Notes under the pieces: generated by a model
What the model was told of the DNA's origin: nothing
Databases searched by the model: none
Seen by the model: only the letters and a program-made list of their open reading frames with translations
Translations under genes and position numbers: made by a program
Origin: Arenicellales bacterium
GTDB lineage: Bacteria; Pseudomonadota; Gammaproteobacteria; Arenicellales; JAJDZL01
DNA: 64,000 nt
Direction of reading: 5' to 3'
Assembly: GCA_951813075.1 (NCBI GenBank)
Contig: OX638343.1
Location: forward strand, 924,149-988,148
Part shown: piece by piece, positions 20,066 through 28,913 of the stretch
Layout of the letters: the number at the start of each line of letters is the position of its first letter
How positions within the stretch are numbered: position 1 is the first letter of the stretch

Positions 20066-20965
20066 ATGAACACACCTGCCGAAGTTAGTCTGGTCGAGGT
20101 TGGCCCTCGTGATGGATTGCAGAACGAGCCTGTTCCGACATCTGTGGACTTTCGAGTTGACTTGGTCGAACGACTTGCTGATTGTGGATTCAGTGCCTTG
20201 GAGGTGGGAAGCTTTGTATCGCCGAAGTGGGTACCACAAATGGCCGACACCCGACAAGTACTGGATAAGGTTCGAAGGTCGAATGACACCCCGCTCATAG
20301 CACTGGTGCCAAATATGGTCGGCATGAATGCGGCAATCGAAGCGAACGTCGATCGAATTGCGATTTTCTCAGCAGCTTCTGAATCCTTCTCCCAAAAGAA
20401 CACCAATTGTTCGATCAAAGAATCATTCGAACGCTTCAAGCCCGTTGTCGAATGCGCAAAAAACAACAGTATTCCTGTTCGCGGCTACGTGTCATGTGTA
20501 TTGGGTTGTCCATACGAGGGGGGCATTTCAGCGGATAAAGTAATAGCGGTTGTAGAAGGATTGTTTGAACTGGGCTGTTACGAAGTGTCGTTGGGTGACA
20601 CCATCGGAGTCGGTACAGTAACAGGTACGAAAAAATTGCTATTGGAGTTGGCAAAGTCAGTATCACTCGAATCGACAGCCGTCCATTTCCACGATACCTA
20701 TGGGCAGGCATTACCTAACATTCTCACCGCACTTGAATGCGGTGTGTCCATCGTTGATAGTTCAATTGGTGGATTGGGCGGTTGCCCCTATGCGAAAGGC
20801 GCAAGTGGCAATGTTGCTACGGAGGATGTTGTTTATATGCTAGACGGAATGGGCGTTCAAACGGGTGTCGAGCTTGAAAAGCTTGTTGATATTTCGAAAT
20901 TCGTATTCGCAAATCTGAAAAGATCGCCCGCGTCAAGAGTTGCGAACGCTTGTCTGTCTGGTTGA
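20066..20965 (+). CDS. liuE: Hydroxymethylglutaryl-CoA lyase
   Basis: This 299-residue TIM-barrel enzyme cleaves HMG-CoA to acetyl-CoA and acetoacetate, the last liu step. The N-terminal EVGPRDGLQNE holds the Arg-Asp of the active site. VGSFVSPKWVPQMAD and RGYVSCVLGCPYEG follow. The metal ligands are in HFHDTYGQA, and the flexible loop GGLGGCPYAKGASGNVATED has the catalytic Cys. The ATG at 20066 lies 2 bp after the liuD stop and has an AGG just upstream; an in-frame ATG at 20009 would overlap liuD and is rejected. Length is normal. Confidence 0.93.
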   Translation: MNTPAEVSLVEVGPRDGLQNEPVPTSVDFRVDLVERLADCGFSALEVGSFVSPKWVPQMADTRQVLDKVRRSNDTPLIALVPNMVGMNAAIEANVDRIAIFSAASESFSQKNTNCSIKESFERFKPVVECAKNNSIPVRGYVSCVLGCPYEGGISADKVIAVVEGLFELGCYEVSLGDTIGVGTVTGTKKLLLELAKSVSLESTAVHFHDTYGQALPNILTALECGVSIVDSSIGGLGGCPYAKGASGNVATEDVVYMLDGMGVQTGVELEKLVDISKFVFANLKRSPASRVANACLSG

Positions 20966-20987
20966 AATCTGAGGAATTCTTCCAAAG

Positions 20988-21398
20988 ATGTCGAATGCTT
21001 CCAATTACTTTCCGCTCAAAGTGGAACTGGAATACTCTTATTCGCTGGGTGCATTAAAACCATATTTCGATGCATTGGTGGAATCTCGCGCACTGGCATC
21101 AAGGTGCTCCAAGTGCGGGAAGGTGAGCTTCCCTCCTAGAATAGTCTGTGACAATGACCAGACGAAAACCGAATGGATTGAACTTGCCGGTTCGGGGGAA
21201 ATAATTGAGTTCAGCACAGGGAAAGATGCAAATGGAGAAAGAGCGGCGTTTGCTTTGATTCAGATGAGTGGGGCGAGCAACTATTGCCTGGGCCGACTTG
21301 AAGAGCTCGATCTCGATGTTGGAGATAATGTGCGAATCCATGCGTTGGATATGGAAAATACACATCCCGCGCAGCGGATTGTGTTCAAACGAATGTAA
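20988..21398 (+). CDS. DUF35 zinc-ribbon / OB-fold protein, probable thiolase partner
   Basis: A 136-residue protein with an N-terminal helix (ALKPYFDALVESRAL), a rubredoxin-like zinc ribbon beginning CSKCGKVSFPPR whose second pair is reduced to one Cys (VCDND), and a C-terminal OB-fold strand region. DUF35 proteins are usually encoded beside thiolases or HMG-CoA-synthase-like enzymes and form complexes with them. Here a thiolase is five genes upstream in the same operon. GAGGA lies 12 bases before the start. Function in this operon is inferred from context only. It is the last operon gene; the next gene is convergent. Confidence 0.8.
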   Translation: MSNASNYFPLKVELEYSYSLGALKPYFDALVESRALASRCSKCGKVSFPPRIVCDNDQTKTEWIELAGSGEIIEFSTGKDANGERAAFALIQMSGASNYCLGRLEELDLDVGDNVRIHALDMENTHPAQRIVFKRM

Positions 21399-21436
21399 AA
21401 CCATGACCTCCAGTGCGATGGCCCACTGATCTTGCA

Positions 21437-22756
21437 CTAATCAGATAACGACGCGGAAAATTCTCGTTCCATCTCATTTCTGAGTTGGTGGATGTCACTC
21501 AACTCGCCCATCCTCACATCGTTCCACGTCACCACACTTCCTTGAGTTATCGGATTGCGCAAAGCAAGACCGGACGCAAACCCGATCGGCAAAGCCTTGA
21601 GATTCAATGAAGACGCTGCCGGCAAAATTTTTCCCCAGACTGTACTTCCTCCTTCGCCGTCCAACAATTCGCCAACACCTAAATCACGTTTGGCAACTGA
21701 GACGACATCTGCAGAAAATGTCATCGGGCGACCAGTCGATTCACGGCGCAATGCCACTGATGCAACGCTTACACCCAGTTCCAGACCGATAAGATGGTAG
21801 GGACGATAAAGCGCGGAGTATTTGCCCGTAGAATCTGTCAACAAACCATATTCTCGAAAGCACCGCTTGACATACTCGGTTCCAGCTTCAAATACTACAT
21901 ACACACCCCACCGCAGATCGCGTTCCACTTCGGAACCATCACGATTCAGCGACGAAATCACTTCCACCATTCCTTTTTGGGCCAATATCCCCCCATCGGC
22001 CTGCGGTCTGAGAATCGAACCCAGTTCGTCAACCGAACACGGAGGAAAAGCCAGACCGTCGCTCGGCGGCTTTAGTCCGGTCGCGTTTGCCACAGCTGTC
22101 ATTTCTATAGCTGATTTCGTTCCATCCAGAAATGAATTGAACATCTTGCTGTTCATTCCGCCTTCTTCAGCATCTTCTTTGGTGAGGCCGTAGTAGTCCC
22201 ACACAGTGTCCGGTGTCGATTGATGGTACGATGGAAGATACTTGGTGCCTTTGCCGGCGCAAACAACCTCCAGCCCCATGGACCGCACAGTATCTACCTG
22301 CTCCACGATGAGTGCTGGCTGATCTCCGTAGGCGAGAGAATATATGACATTATTTGCCTTTGCCTTTTTCGACAGTGCGGCACCGACGAGAACGTCTGCT
22401 TCCACATTGACCATGACAATATCGATTCCGCGCTCTATACACATCAGCGCGTGTCGTGCGCCGACAATTGGATCTCCGGTAGATTCAACAACAACATTGA
22501 CGTTTGCGTGTTCAAGCAGTTTCGTTACATCTTCCGTTATCAACGTCTTGATAACATCCTGCTCGGAAAAACCGACAGCATGAAGATTATTCCGGGCGCG
22601 TTCCAGGTTTAGATCACATACTGCAACCAGGTTCATACCGGGTGTTCGCATGATTTGCGACATGAACATTGTGGCAAATTTCCCCGCACCAATTATTCCG
22701 ATACGAATGGGGTCGCTTGAACGTTCCCGATTTTGCAATTGTGAATATAGATTCAT
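21437..22756 (-). CDS. NAD(P)-dependent oxidoreductase with homoserine-dehydrogenase-like fold and C-terminal SAF domain
   Basis: A 439-residue protein. The Rossmann motif GIIGAGKFATMF is at residues 19-30, then VAVCDLNLERA and VVVESTGDP. The middle part resembles homoserine dehydrogenase-like catalytic domains (KGTKYLPSYHQSTPD, GLKPPSDGL). The last 80 or so residues (LPAASSLNLKALPIGFASGLAL) look like a SAF domain. Family members are found in carbohydrate and polyol catabolic clusters, but the substrate here is unknown. It is transcribed toward the liu operon end and away from a LysR gene, which may regulate it. The leader of about 290 bp contains a terminator hairpin. Confidence 0.8.
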   Translation of the reverse strand: MNLYSQLQNRERSSDPIRIGIIGAGKFATMFMSQIMRTPGMNLVAVCDLNLERARNNLHAVGFSEQDVIKTLITEDVTKLLEHANVNVVVESTGDPIVGARHALMCIERGIDIVMVNVEADVLVGAALSKKAKANNVIYSLAYGDQPALIVEQVDTVRSMGLEVVCAGKGTKYLPSYHQSTPDTVWDYYGLTKEDAEEGGMNSKMFNSFLDGTKSAIEMTAVANATGLKPPSDGLAFPPCSVDELGSILRPQADGGILAQKGMVEVISSLNRDGSEVERDLRWGVYVVFEAGTEYVKRCFREYGLLTDSTGKYSALYRPYHLIGLELGVSVASVALRRESTGRPMTFSADVVSVAKRDLGVGELLDGEGGSTVWGKILPAASSLNLKALPIGFASGLALRNPITQGSVVTWNDVRMGELSDIHQLRNEMEREFSASLSD

Positions 22757-22870
22757 TACGTAATATCCAACAACTCATTCAACTGCTCAGAATACAGGAT
22801 TATTGCACAATCAGAAGGCGCGATTCGCCAATCGACAAGTTGTATGGAGTATTGGGGAAACTTTGAATGG

Positions 22871-22913
22871 AAAAAAAATAGTGTTTGGCGAATTGTAGAG
22901 TCTCGCCAAACAC
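22871..22913 (-). terminator. Rho-independent terminator in the leader of the SAF oxidoreductase
   Basis: Perfect 11-bp arms GTGTTTGGCGA (22881-22891) and TCGCCAAACAC (22903-22913), loop of 11. On the minus strand the hairpin is followed after two bases (TA) by a run of eight T (22871-22878). No T-run follows on the plus strand. No annotated gene ends here: the nearest minus-strand coding start is downstream at 22756. Confidence 0.8.
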
Positions 22914-23067
22914 ATTGAAAGAGGATTCACGCAGCGATCGTGTGCAAAAGAGCGTCCTTGCTCACAAGTTCATCCATGTGGTTCAACATCACATGCACAG
23001 TACGGAAACCAAAACTGTACGTAACTAGAACTATTGTAAGATTCTAAACTAGTTTGACAACTGTCAA
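22914..23067 (-). promoter_or_regulatory. Possible small transcript or attenuator leader with overlapping LysR-type site
   Basis: On the minus strand TTGACA / TTGTCA at about 23065-23054 and a TAGAAT or TACAAT at about 23045-23034 form a plausible promoter. The strong terminator lies about 120-150 bp downstream, at 22913-22871. Between them the only start-to-stop frame is short (ATG 22989 to TGA near 22930; MLNHMDELVSKDALLHTIAA) with no visible ribosome-binding site. The inverted repeat TTGACA-AC-TGTCAA (23054-23067) overlaps the -35 and could bind the divergent LysR protein. This may be a small RNA, a leader peptide attenuator or a riboswitch-like leader. Confidence 0.45.
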
Positions 23068-23217
23068 CAATATAATTATTCATATATGCATGAATAAAAG
23101 CTCATATAATAATTTTCTATTATATTATGTATAATACTGAAAATAAATAGTTATTTCAATAAATTTCTACATAATATATTTCTTATATATCAATTTCATA
23201 CATGAATAGAAAAAGAA

Positions 23218-24165
23218 ATGATTAATCACCTCCCCCCGATCGCGGCAATTCGAGCGTTTGAAGCTTCATCCCGACACCTCAGTTTTACCAAAGCAGCCGA
23301 GGAGTTGAATATTACCCAAAGTGCGGTGAGTCATCAGATCAGACACATTGAAGATCTTTGGGAATTCAAACTGTTCGAACGGCAAGGAAGACGACTCATC
23401 ATTACCAAAGAAGGTCAGCTTATCGTGCCTGTCGTACGTGATTTCCTTGACAATATGAAGCGTGTCCTGAACGAAATTACCAATACTGAAACCCGCTCTT
23501 CCATTCGTGTCAGTCTTTTGCAGTCATTTGCAGTGAAATGGCTGGTACCCAAACTCGGGAAATTCAAGGAACTCTACCCTGATATCAGCATCTGGATTTC
23601 GACGACGGACGACATTGTGAATTTTGCCACTGATGAGGTCGATGTTGCAATTCGCCTGGGGTACGGTGACTGGCCGGACCTGCATGTTGACTCATTGCTT
23701 CACGAGTATGTATTTCCAGTGTGCAGTCCTGATTTCTTCAAGCGCATTACACCGCCTCAACGTCCTGCTGACCTGATTCACTATCCGTTACTCTATCGAC
23801 ATTCATTCGATATCTGTCCTCGTTGGAGAGACTGGTTCAGGGATGCCGGGCTCATCGTCAAGTCACTACCAAGTGGGTCCAGATTTCCCGACACCAGCAT
23901 GTCGATACAGGCTGCAATCGACAACCAAGGCATTGCATTGGCCCGCAGTGCTCACGTCGACGACGATCTAAAATCCAATCGCCTGGTCAAACTCTTCGAT
24001 GTGTATAGCAAATCTCCTGTGTCATACTACTTTGTATGCCCGCACAAAATCATGGCACAACCAAGAATTGCTGCATTTCGAAAATGGCTGTTGGCAGAGG
24101 CGGCTGAGTCACAAATTTCATTCGACAGAGTCATTAGAGGAGACGTCGATTCGTCGGTTACTTGA
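23218..24165 (+). CDS. LysR-family transcriptional regulator (GcvA-like)
   Basis: A 315-residue regulator. An N-terminal winged helix-turn-helix (residues 4-63: LPPIAAIRAFEASSRHLSFTKAAEEL then NITQSAVSHQI) and a type 2 periplasmic-binding-like effector domain. The pattern LLQSFAVKWLVPKLGKF, DEVDVAIRLGYGDWPDL and GIALARSAHV is that of the GcvA / TrpI branch. It is divergent from the SAF oxidoreductase, with a very AT-rich upstream region (23070-23215) and a TTGACA/TGTCAA inverted repeat at 23054. By LysR convention it probably controls that gene and itself. Inducer unknown. It lies 80 bp upstream of the copper genes, which may be separately transcribed. Confidence 0.9.
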   Translation: MINHLPPIAAIRAFEASSRHLSFTKAAEELNITQSAVSHQIRHIEDLWEFKLFERQGRRLIITKEGQLIVPVVRDFLDNMKRVLNEITNTETRSSIRVSLLQSFAVKWLVPKLGKFKELYPDISIWISTTDDIVNFATDEVDVAIRLGYGDWPDLHVDSLLHEYVFPVCSPDFFKRITPPQRPADLIHYPLLYRHSFDICPRWRDWFRDAGLIVKSLPSGSRFPDTSMSIQAAIDNQGIALARSAHVDDDLKSNRLVKLFDVYSKSPVSYYFVCPHKIMAQPRIAAFRKWLLAEAAESQISFDRVIRGDVDSSVT

Positions 24166-24254
24166 TTTTCGGAAATTTGAAGCCTACGACGAATTTGTGT
24201 AGAAAATTTATGTATATTAATTACTACTTGATATTACGACACTGATTGTTAGCA

Positions 24255-24740
24255 ATGAAGAGATGGTTGTGGGGAGCCTTTGTGGGTTTGTTGGTCGGTA
24301 CTGCGGCAGGATTCGTAATAGGCGTTTACACCCTCCCAATTCTTGTCGAAATTCTCGGTGAGAGACAGCAGACCGAAACGGTACAAATCTTTGCCGAAAC
24401 AGATCCAACCGGTGAATTCGACAAAGATAGTCCTGGTTCCGACGCACTTCACTGGGGTGAAGGCAGAATCCGTTTGTCTTCGGGAAATCTGGTATTTGAA
24501 GACGACGTGCGGCTTGCACCCGGACCCGATTATCGGATTTACATGACCACGAAGTTTGTTGACAATCGGGACGATTTCAGGAGAATCAAGTCCAATGCCG
24601 TTGAAATTTCGAAATTGAAAATTTTTTCTGGACCCCAGAATTTCGAACTGCCTCCTGATTTGAACACGGACATCTACGACAATGTGGTCGTGTGGTGCGA
24701 AGCTTTCTCAATGTATATTGCGAGCGCGCGCCTCGATTGA
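24255..24740 (+). CDS. Membrane-anchored DM13-domain protein
   Basis: 161 residues. Residues 3-30 are a hydrophobic signal-anchor (GAFVGLLVGTAAGFVIGVYTLP). The rest is a DM13-like domain: DALHWGEGRIRL, VFEDDVRLAPGPDYRIYMT, FSGPQNFELPP and a terminal VVVWCEAFSMYIASARL with the conserved Trp-Cys. DM13 domains are proposed redox or haem/copper-associated modules. The ATG at 24255 is chosen over an in-frame TTG at 24246. It heads a cluster with a PCu(A)C protein and a SCO1 homologue, so a role in copper delivery or electron transfer at the cytoplasmic membrane is likely (inference). Confidence 0.8.
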   Translation: MKRWLWGAFVGLLVGTAAGFVIGVYTLPILVEILGERQQTETVQIFAETDPTGEFDKDSPGSDALHWGEGRIRLSSGNLVFEDDVRLAPGPDYRIYMTTKFVDNRDDFRRIKSNAVEISKLKIFSGPQNFELPPDLNTDIYDNVVVWCEAFSMYIASARLD

Positions 24741-24772
24741 AAATAACGCAAGAACGTGAACCAATTTTCTGG

Positions 24773-25264
24773 TTGAAATGGTTCGCGACGTCTTTCATTT
24801 TGAATCTGCAATTCGCACATGCTGTCGAATTCAGTTCTAACGAAAGCGCACTCGATACGTATAGTAACGAATCGATTTGTGTCACGTCTGCTTGGACTTA
24901 TGAGTCTCTTGGAAAACTCGTCGGCGCTGCTTACATGGTGATCTCAGCACGCGACGACATTACAGATACGTTGATCGATGCATCATCGACAGCAGCCGGC
25001 AATGTGAAAGTTCATGACATTGTTTTGGTAGATGGCAATATGACTATGACACCGGCAAAGAATCTTACATTCAATCAAGATTCACCACTCCAAATGAAAC
25101 CTCACGGATTGCACATCATGCTGATGGGATTGAACCAGCCATTGGAATCTGGAATGTCGATTCCGCTAACGCTGGAATTCATGTATTCGGGAGTGATGGA
25201 AATTGAGGTGTCAGTTCGAAAATTCGGTGATAATCCGCCAGCCCAAGCGATGATCTGCGAATAA
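24773..25264 (+). CDS. Periplasmic copper chaperone PCu(A)C
   Basis: About 163 residues if started at TTG 24773. The frame is open from 24692, but the upstream ATG would overlap the DM13 gene and place a long non-signal stretch before the signal peptide. Residues 1-20 (LKWFATSFILNLQFAHA) form a signal peptide. The mature part has the copper-binding set of His and Met: VHDIVLVDGNMTMTP and MKPHGLHIMLMGL, matching the H(M)x10Mx21HxM pattern. The family carries Cu(I) to the CuA site of cytochrome oxidase, usually with a SCO protein, which follows 46 bp downstream. Start codon uncertain. Confidence 0.82.
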   Translation: MKWFATSFILNLQFAHAVEFSSNESALDTYSNESICVTSAWTYESLGKLVGAAYMVISARDDITDTLIDASSTAAGNVKVHDIVLVDGNMTMTPAKNLTFNQDSPLQMKPHGLHIMLMGLNQPLESGMSIPLTLEFMYSGVMEIEVSVRKFGDNPPAQAMICE

Positions 25265-25310
25265 GAACTTGTATGGTACATTGGAATAATACACAGCTTC
25301 GATTTGAAAC

Positions 25311-25901
25311 ATGAGTAGGAAAATTAGATTATTTGGTTTGTTTTCAGTTTTGGCGATCGCTTTCGTGATTATTGGATATGGCGTCAATCACTTTGTGGTC
25401 GCAGAAGAAGAAATTGAAATAGGGAGTCCGTTTGAATTGACTCGACATACCGGCGAAACGATCTCCAGTGAGAATTTTCGCGGGCGCTACATGTTTATCT
25501 ACTTCGGGTTTACGCACTGTCCGGCAACTTGTCCTGTAACGCTCAACGACATGACTGTAGTTTTGAGAAAGCTGGCAAAAACCAACCCGGATTTCGCGGA
25601 AAAAATTACGCCAATCTTCATTTCGCTTGACCCGCATCGAGATACTCCCGAAATTATCGGCAAATACATCTCACACTTTCACGAAAGGTTTGAGGGCATG
25701 ACGGGAACATACGACGATCTGATCGATATCGTAAATGCCTACGGAAGTTATTTCAGTTATGATCCAGCCGATGCTTACGGGAACTACAATGTTAACCACA
25801 GTTCATACATTTATCTCATGGGACCCAAAGGAAAATACTTGACACATTTCACCCCTGATGAGAGTGTCGATCAAATTCTTGAACGCCTGTTGAATGTATG
25901 A
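25311..25901 (+). CDS. SCO1/SenC family copper-delivery protein
   Basis: 196 residues. An N-terminal membrane anchor (residues 7-25) is followed by a thioredoxin-like domain. The copper ligands are the Cys pair in FTHCPATCPVTL (Cys70 and Cys74) and His163 in NHSSYIYLM. SLDPHRDTPEII is also typical. It delivers copper to, or reduces the Cys of, the CuA centre in cytochrome c oxidase subunit II. Third gene of the DM13 - PCu(A)C - SCO cluster. No oxidase subunits are in the window. Confidence 0.92.
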   Translation: MSRKIRLFGLFSVLAIAFVIIGYGVNHFVVAEEEIEIGSPFELTRHTGETISSENFRGRYMFIYFGFTHCPATCPVTLNDMTVVLRKLAKTNPDFAEKITPIFISLDPHRDTPEIIGKYISHFHERFEGMTGTYDDLIDIVNAYGSYFSYDPADAYGNYNVNHSSYIYLMGPKGKYLTHFTPDESVDQILERLLNV

Positions 25902-26003
25902 TCAATGATTCTCGTAGCAGTTCAAACTTCGTCACATTATTGACCAAATATCTGGTACCGGTACGTCGGGTTACCGCAATTGCGACGGTTTCAATCTACT
26001 CCC

Positions 26004-26034
26004 AGAAGTTGTAATTTTTAATTTGGCAACTTCT
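26004..26034 (+). terminator. Weak hairpin after the SCO gene
   Basis: Arms AGAAGTTG (26004-26011) and CAACTTCT (26027-26034) are separated by a T-rich 15-base loop. It lies about 100 bp after the SCO stop. There is no long T-run, so it is a poor terminator candidate. Confidence 0.3.
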
Positions 26035-26068
26035 TGACTTCCCACAAATTAAACTTCAAGTATTTGAT

Positions 26069-26505
26069 TTAATTGACGCCAATTTCCAATGAGGCACTAC
26101 ATCGCCTTTGACTCAACACCTTGTACCGTGCAACACCGCCCTGCCTCGCAACACTCTCCCCCCAAGTCTTGAAATCATCGGCTCTCAAAACCTGGTTCTG
26201 AAAGCCCTCACTGTGTGACCTGAGTCTGGCACCCATGACATAGGCAATGCCATTGTCCTCCAGCCACTTCTGGTTGTCCTTGCTGATCATGCGGCATCCG
26301 CCTCCAGCGTGAACCGCGCTGATGCAAATCGTTTACTCAGCTGTCCGAACGCCTTACTCAATGTATGCCCCTCATACATGCTGCCCGGAAACACCTGGTA
26401 ACACGCCGGCATACCACCCGGTGTCGTCAGCAGCGGTTGAAGAGAAACTCGGCGCAACCCGATGGGAAGCACGAAAAGGTCGAATAAACAACGACTTGCA
26501 GTCAC
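26069..26505 (-). pseudogene. IS1634-like transposase fragment, frameshifted
   Basis: Two overlapping minus-strand frames read together as the central part of a DDE transposase. The first (26505-26287) has GMPACYQVFPGSMYEGHTL and ends FTLEADAA. The second (26290-26069) starts MISKDNQKWLEDNGIAYVMGARLRS. In intact relatives D-A-x-M-I-S-K-D-N is continuous, so one base is missing at the ATGA junction. Both ends of the gene are absent. It lies upstream of tRNA-Thr on the plus coordinate. Confidence 0.6.
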
Positions 26506-26613
26506 AATGAAAAAAATCAGCTGGTACGGCTGTGCTTGAATATTGCGCTATTTGACTTGAATTTGTGGGAATCCATCGTCACGCTTACCACGCCTGCCGA
26601 CAATGTTATATGC

Positions 26614-26689
26614 TGGTGCCGGTGAGAGGATTTGAACCTCCGACCTGCTGATTACGAATCAGCTGCTCTGCCGTCTGAGCTACACCGGC
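26614..26689 (-). tRNA. tRNA-Thr (anticodon CGT)
   Basis: Minus-strand cloverleaf of 76 nt. The acceptor stem is GCCGGTG paired with CACCGGC, followed by A and an encoded CCA. The D-loop region has AGCTCAGACGGCAGAGC, the anticodon arm GCTGA-TTCGTAA-TCAGC, the variable region and GGTTCAAATCC T-loop are all present. Anticodon CGT reads ACG (Thr). Confidence 0.95.
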
Positions 26690-26989
26690 GTTGAATATTG
26701 GATGATCTGCCTGATTCTCGAAAGATCAATTAGCGAGGCTGATGATAACCGAAACTTTAATGTGGTTGTATGTGGAGAATCAAGTCAAAGAAGACGAACG
26801 TTATTATACCAAACGAGTGCACCGAGAGGCTTTCGCCTCGCTCACAGCAAAACTACGAAACTAATTGATCGCTAGAACGTATCAACTAATTACACGTATA
26901 CTGAAAACCAGGTAAAAAGATTCGCGGAATCCAAATAAAATTAGGAAAATCTGCGTACTCACGAGTAGAGTTTTGCATCACGGTTGACC
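26690..26989. other. Intergenic region between tRNA-Thr and the permease genes
   Basis: 300 bp without a credible gene. A small hairpin with arms GAGGC / GCCTC (about 26830) is present without a T-run. The region must hold the tRNA promoter (minus) and the permease promoter (plus), but I cannot define either. Confidence 0.4.
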
Positions 26990-27952
26990 ATGACTCAGTT
27001 CCTTTTTTCCAGGTTGATTCAGACAGCAGCAGTCGTTCTCCTGATGTCTTTCGTCTGCTACATGCTTCTTGGATTGATGCCTGGTGATCCAGTTGACTTG
27101 CTGATCAGTGCCGACCCTCGCCTCACGGCCGCTGACGCTGCTCGGATCAAGGCGTCCTATGGACTGGATCAGCCACTTCACCAGCGCTATGCGAATTGGT
27201 TGATTGCTGCACTGCAAGGCGATTTCGGTTACAGCCGATTGTACGCAAAACCAGTTCTGATAGTACTGTGGAACGCGCTTCAATACACACTCGTGTTGAT
27301 GGGGCTTGCGCTATTAGTGTCAATCTCAATAGCCATACCCGCAGGGCTTCTGGCTGCAAGACGCATTCACAGTATCACAGACTACTCAATCAACATGATC
27401 TGTTTCGCCGGAATTTCTGTACCGCCTTTCTGGCTGGCTCTGATGCTGATTTTACTATTCTCAGTAATTCTTGGTTGGTTGCCTGCCAATGCCCTACCAT
27501 TGGGTGAGGTTGGCTTTGTTGAGCGAGCAAAAGGTCTTATTCTCCCTGTAATTACGCTTGCAATGGTCAGTATCGGTGGCGTGACTCGATACGTCAGAGC
27601 GTCTTTACACGATTCGATGCAACAGGATTACATTCGAACCGCGTTCTCGAAAGGATTGACGGAAAGACAGGTCATCAAGAATCACGCTCTGCGCAATTCC
27701 ATGATTCCCGTTGTAACCATCATCTCTTTGGATGTTGGTGCATTTTTCTCGGGTGCACTGATAACCGAGTACATGTTCGGTTATCCGGGTATGGGCAAAC
27801 TTCTATTTGATGCAGTACTCGGCAGTGACTATAACCTTGCGCTTGTCGGCCTGCTGATGGTAACCTGCATCACGCTGACGGCGAACTTTCTCGCTGATAT
27901 TGCCTACGCTGCATTGGATCCGCGGATTTCGTACCGCACAGAAAACCAATGA
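26990..27952 (+). CDS. ABC transporter permease, DppB/OppB type
   Basis: 320 residues from ATG 26990 (an in-frame TTG two codons upstream is less likely). The N-terminal [28 protein letters not shown] is the classic DppB start. Six membrane segments follow. The EAA loop is near [25 protein letters not shown], which contacts the ATPase. It would form the membrane channel for peptides, nickel or other small solutes together with the next gene. No binding protein or ATPase is in the window, so the substrate is open. Confidence 0.9.
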   Translation: MTQFLFSRLIQTAAVVLLMSFVCYMLLGLMPGDPVDLLISADPRLTAADAARIKASYGLDQPLHQRYANWLIAALQGDFGYSRLYAKPVLIVLWNALQYTLVLMGLALLVSISIAIPAGLLAARRIHSITDYSINMICFAGISVPPFWLALMLILLFSVILGWLPANALPLGEVGFVERAKGLILPVITLAMVSIGGVTRYVRASLHDSMQQDYIRTAFSKGLTERQVIKNHALRNSMIPVVTIISLDVGAFFSGALITEYMFGYPGMGKLLFDAVLGSDYNLALVGLLMVTCITLTANFLADIAYAALDPRISYRTENQ

Positions 27953-28842
27953 ACATCCAATCTCGGTTTATTCGAAATCTATTGCGTCACCGACTGGCGA
28001 TGATCAGTTTCGTAATTCTGATCATACTAATTGGATTTACTTTATCTGCTCCATTATTCGAACTGCTTCTCAATACCCAAATGTCGGCAATTAATCTGTT
28101 TACCCGCTTCGAGCCGTTTTCCCTCGAACATCCACTCGGCACTGACGATTTGGGACGCGATCAGCTTGTAAGGCTTGCATACGGCGGCAGGATTTCGTTG
28201 ATTGTTGGATTCACTGCTGCAATTTTCAGCGCGGTAATTGGAACTACAATCGGTTTGATAGCAGGATACCGAGGTGGGTGGGTCGATAACTTTCTGATGC
28301 GCGCTACGGACAGTGTAATTGCACTGCCCCTGCTACCCCTACTCATCGTTCTTGCCGCAATCGATCTCGAAAAACTGGGTATTCCCGCACAGATTGCATA
28401 TCACAGTGATATCGGTCTATATAAAATCATCGTAATTGTCAGCTTGGTGGGATGGACCGGAGTGGCAAGACTGGTAAGAGGATCTGTTCTCACACTTCGA
28501 GAACAACCCTATGTGCAGGCTGCCACCGCTATGGGGGTTCGAGGCCTTCGGATTGTACTGGTGCACATTCTTCCCGGTCTGGCATCGCCGATAATCGTAG
28601 CGACAACACTGTCGGTTGGCAATATCATTCTATTTGAATCAATCCTTAGCTTTCTCGGTCTCGGAATAAATCCACCTACACCAAGCTGGGGGAATATGCT
28701 GACTAATGCACAGGAATTGATTTGGCAGGCACCAACTTTGGCATTTTTCCCCGGAGTGTTGATTTTCCTGACAGTAATTTCATTTAATTTTCTCGGCGAC
28801 GGGCTTCAGGACGCACTGGCTCCCAAGTCGAGAAGCCGATAA
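27949..28842 (+). CDS. ABC transporter permease, DppC/OppC type
   Basis: 297 residues, overlapping the preceding gene by ATGA. The N-terminal [27 protein letters not shown] anchor is followed by [24 protein letters not shown], a hallmark of DppC. The EAA loop [23 protein letters not shown] and the terminal [18 protein letters not shown], then [16 protein letters not shown], are all present. It forms a heterodimer with the upstream permease. The neighbouring gene is convergent, so the ATPase and binding protein must be elsewhere or lost. Confidence 0.92.
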   Translation: MNIQSRFIRNLLRHRLAMISFVILIILIGFTLSAPLFELLLNTQMSAINLFTRFEPFSLEHPLGTDDLGRDQLVRLAYGGRISLIVGFTAAIFSAVIGTTIGLIAGYRGGWVDNFLMRATDSVIALPLLPLLIVLAAIDLEKLGIPAQIAYHSDIGLYKIIVIVSLVGWTGVARLVRGSVLTLREQPYVQAATAMGVRGLRIVLVHILPGLASPIIVATTLSVGNIILFESILSFLGLGINPPTPSWGNMLTNAQELIWQAPTLAFFPGVLIFLTVISFNFLGDGLQDALAPKSRSR

Positions 28843-28913
28843 GCTGAATTGGGTTTGGTATCGACAACCTCTGGATTCTACCGACCTGCCCTGCGTTGAC
28901 CGGCGAATATTGG

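Noticed and set aside
23070-23215. AT-rich block as a replication origin
   Set aside because: No DnaA-box clusters or repeats are seen; AT richness upstream of a LysR gene is ordinary.
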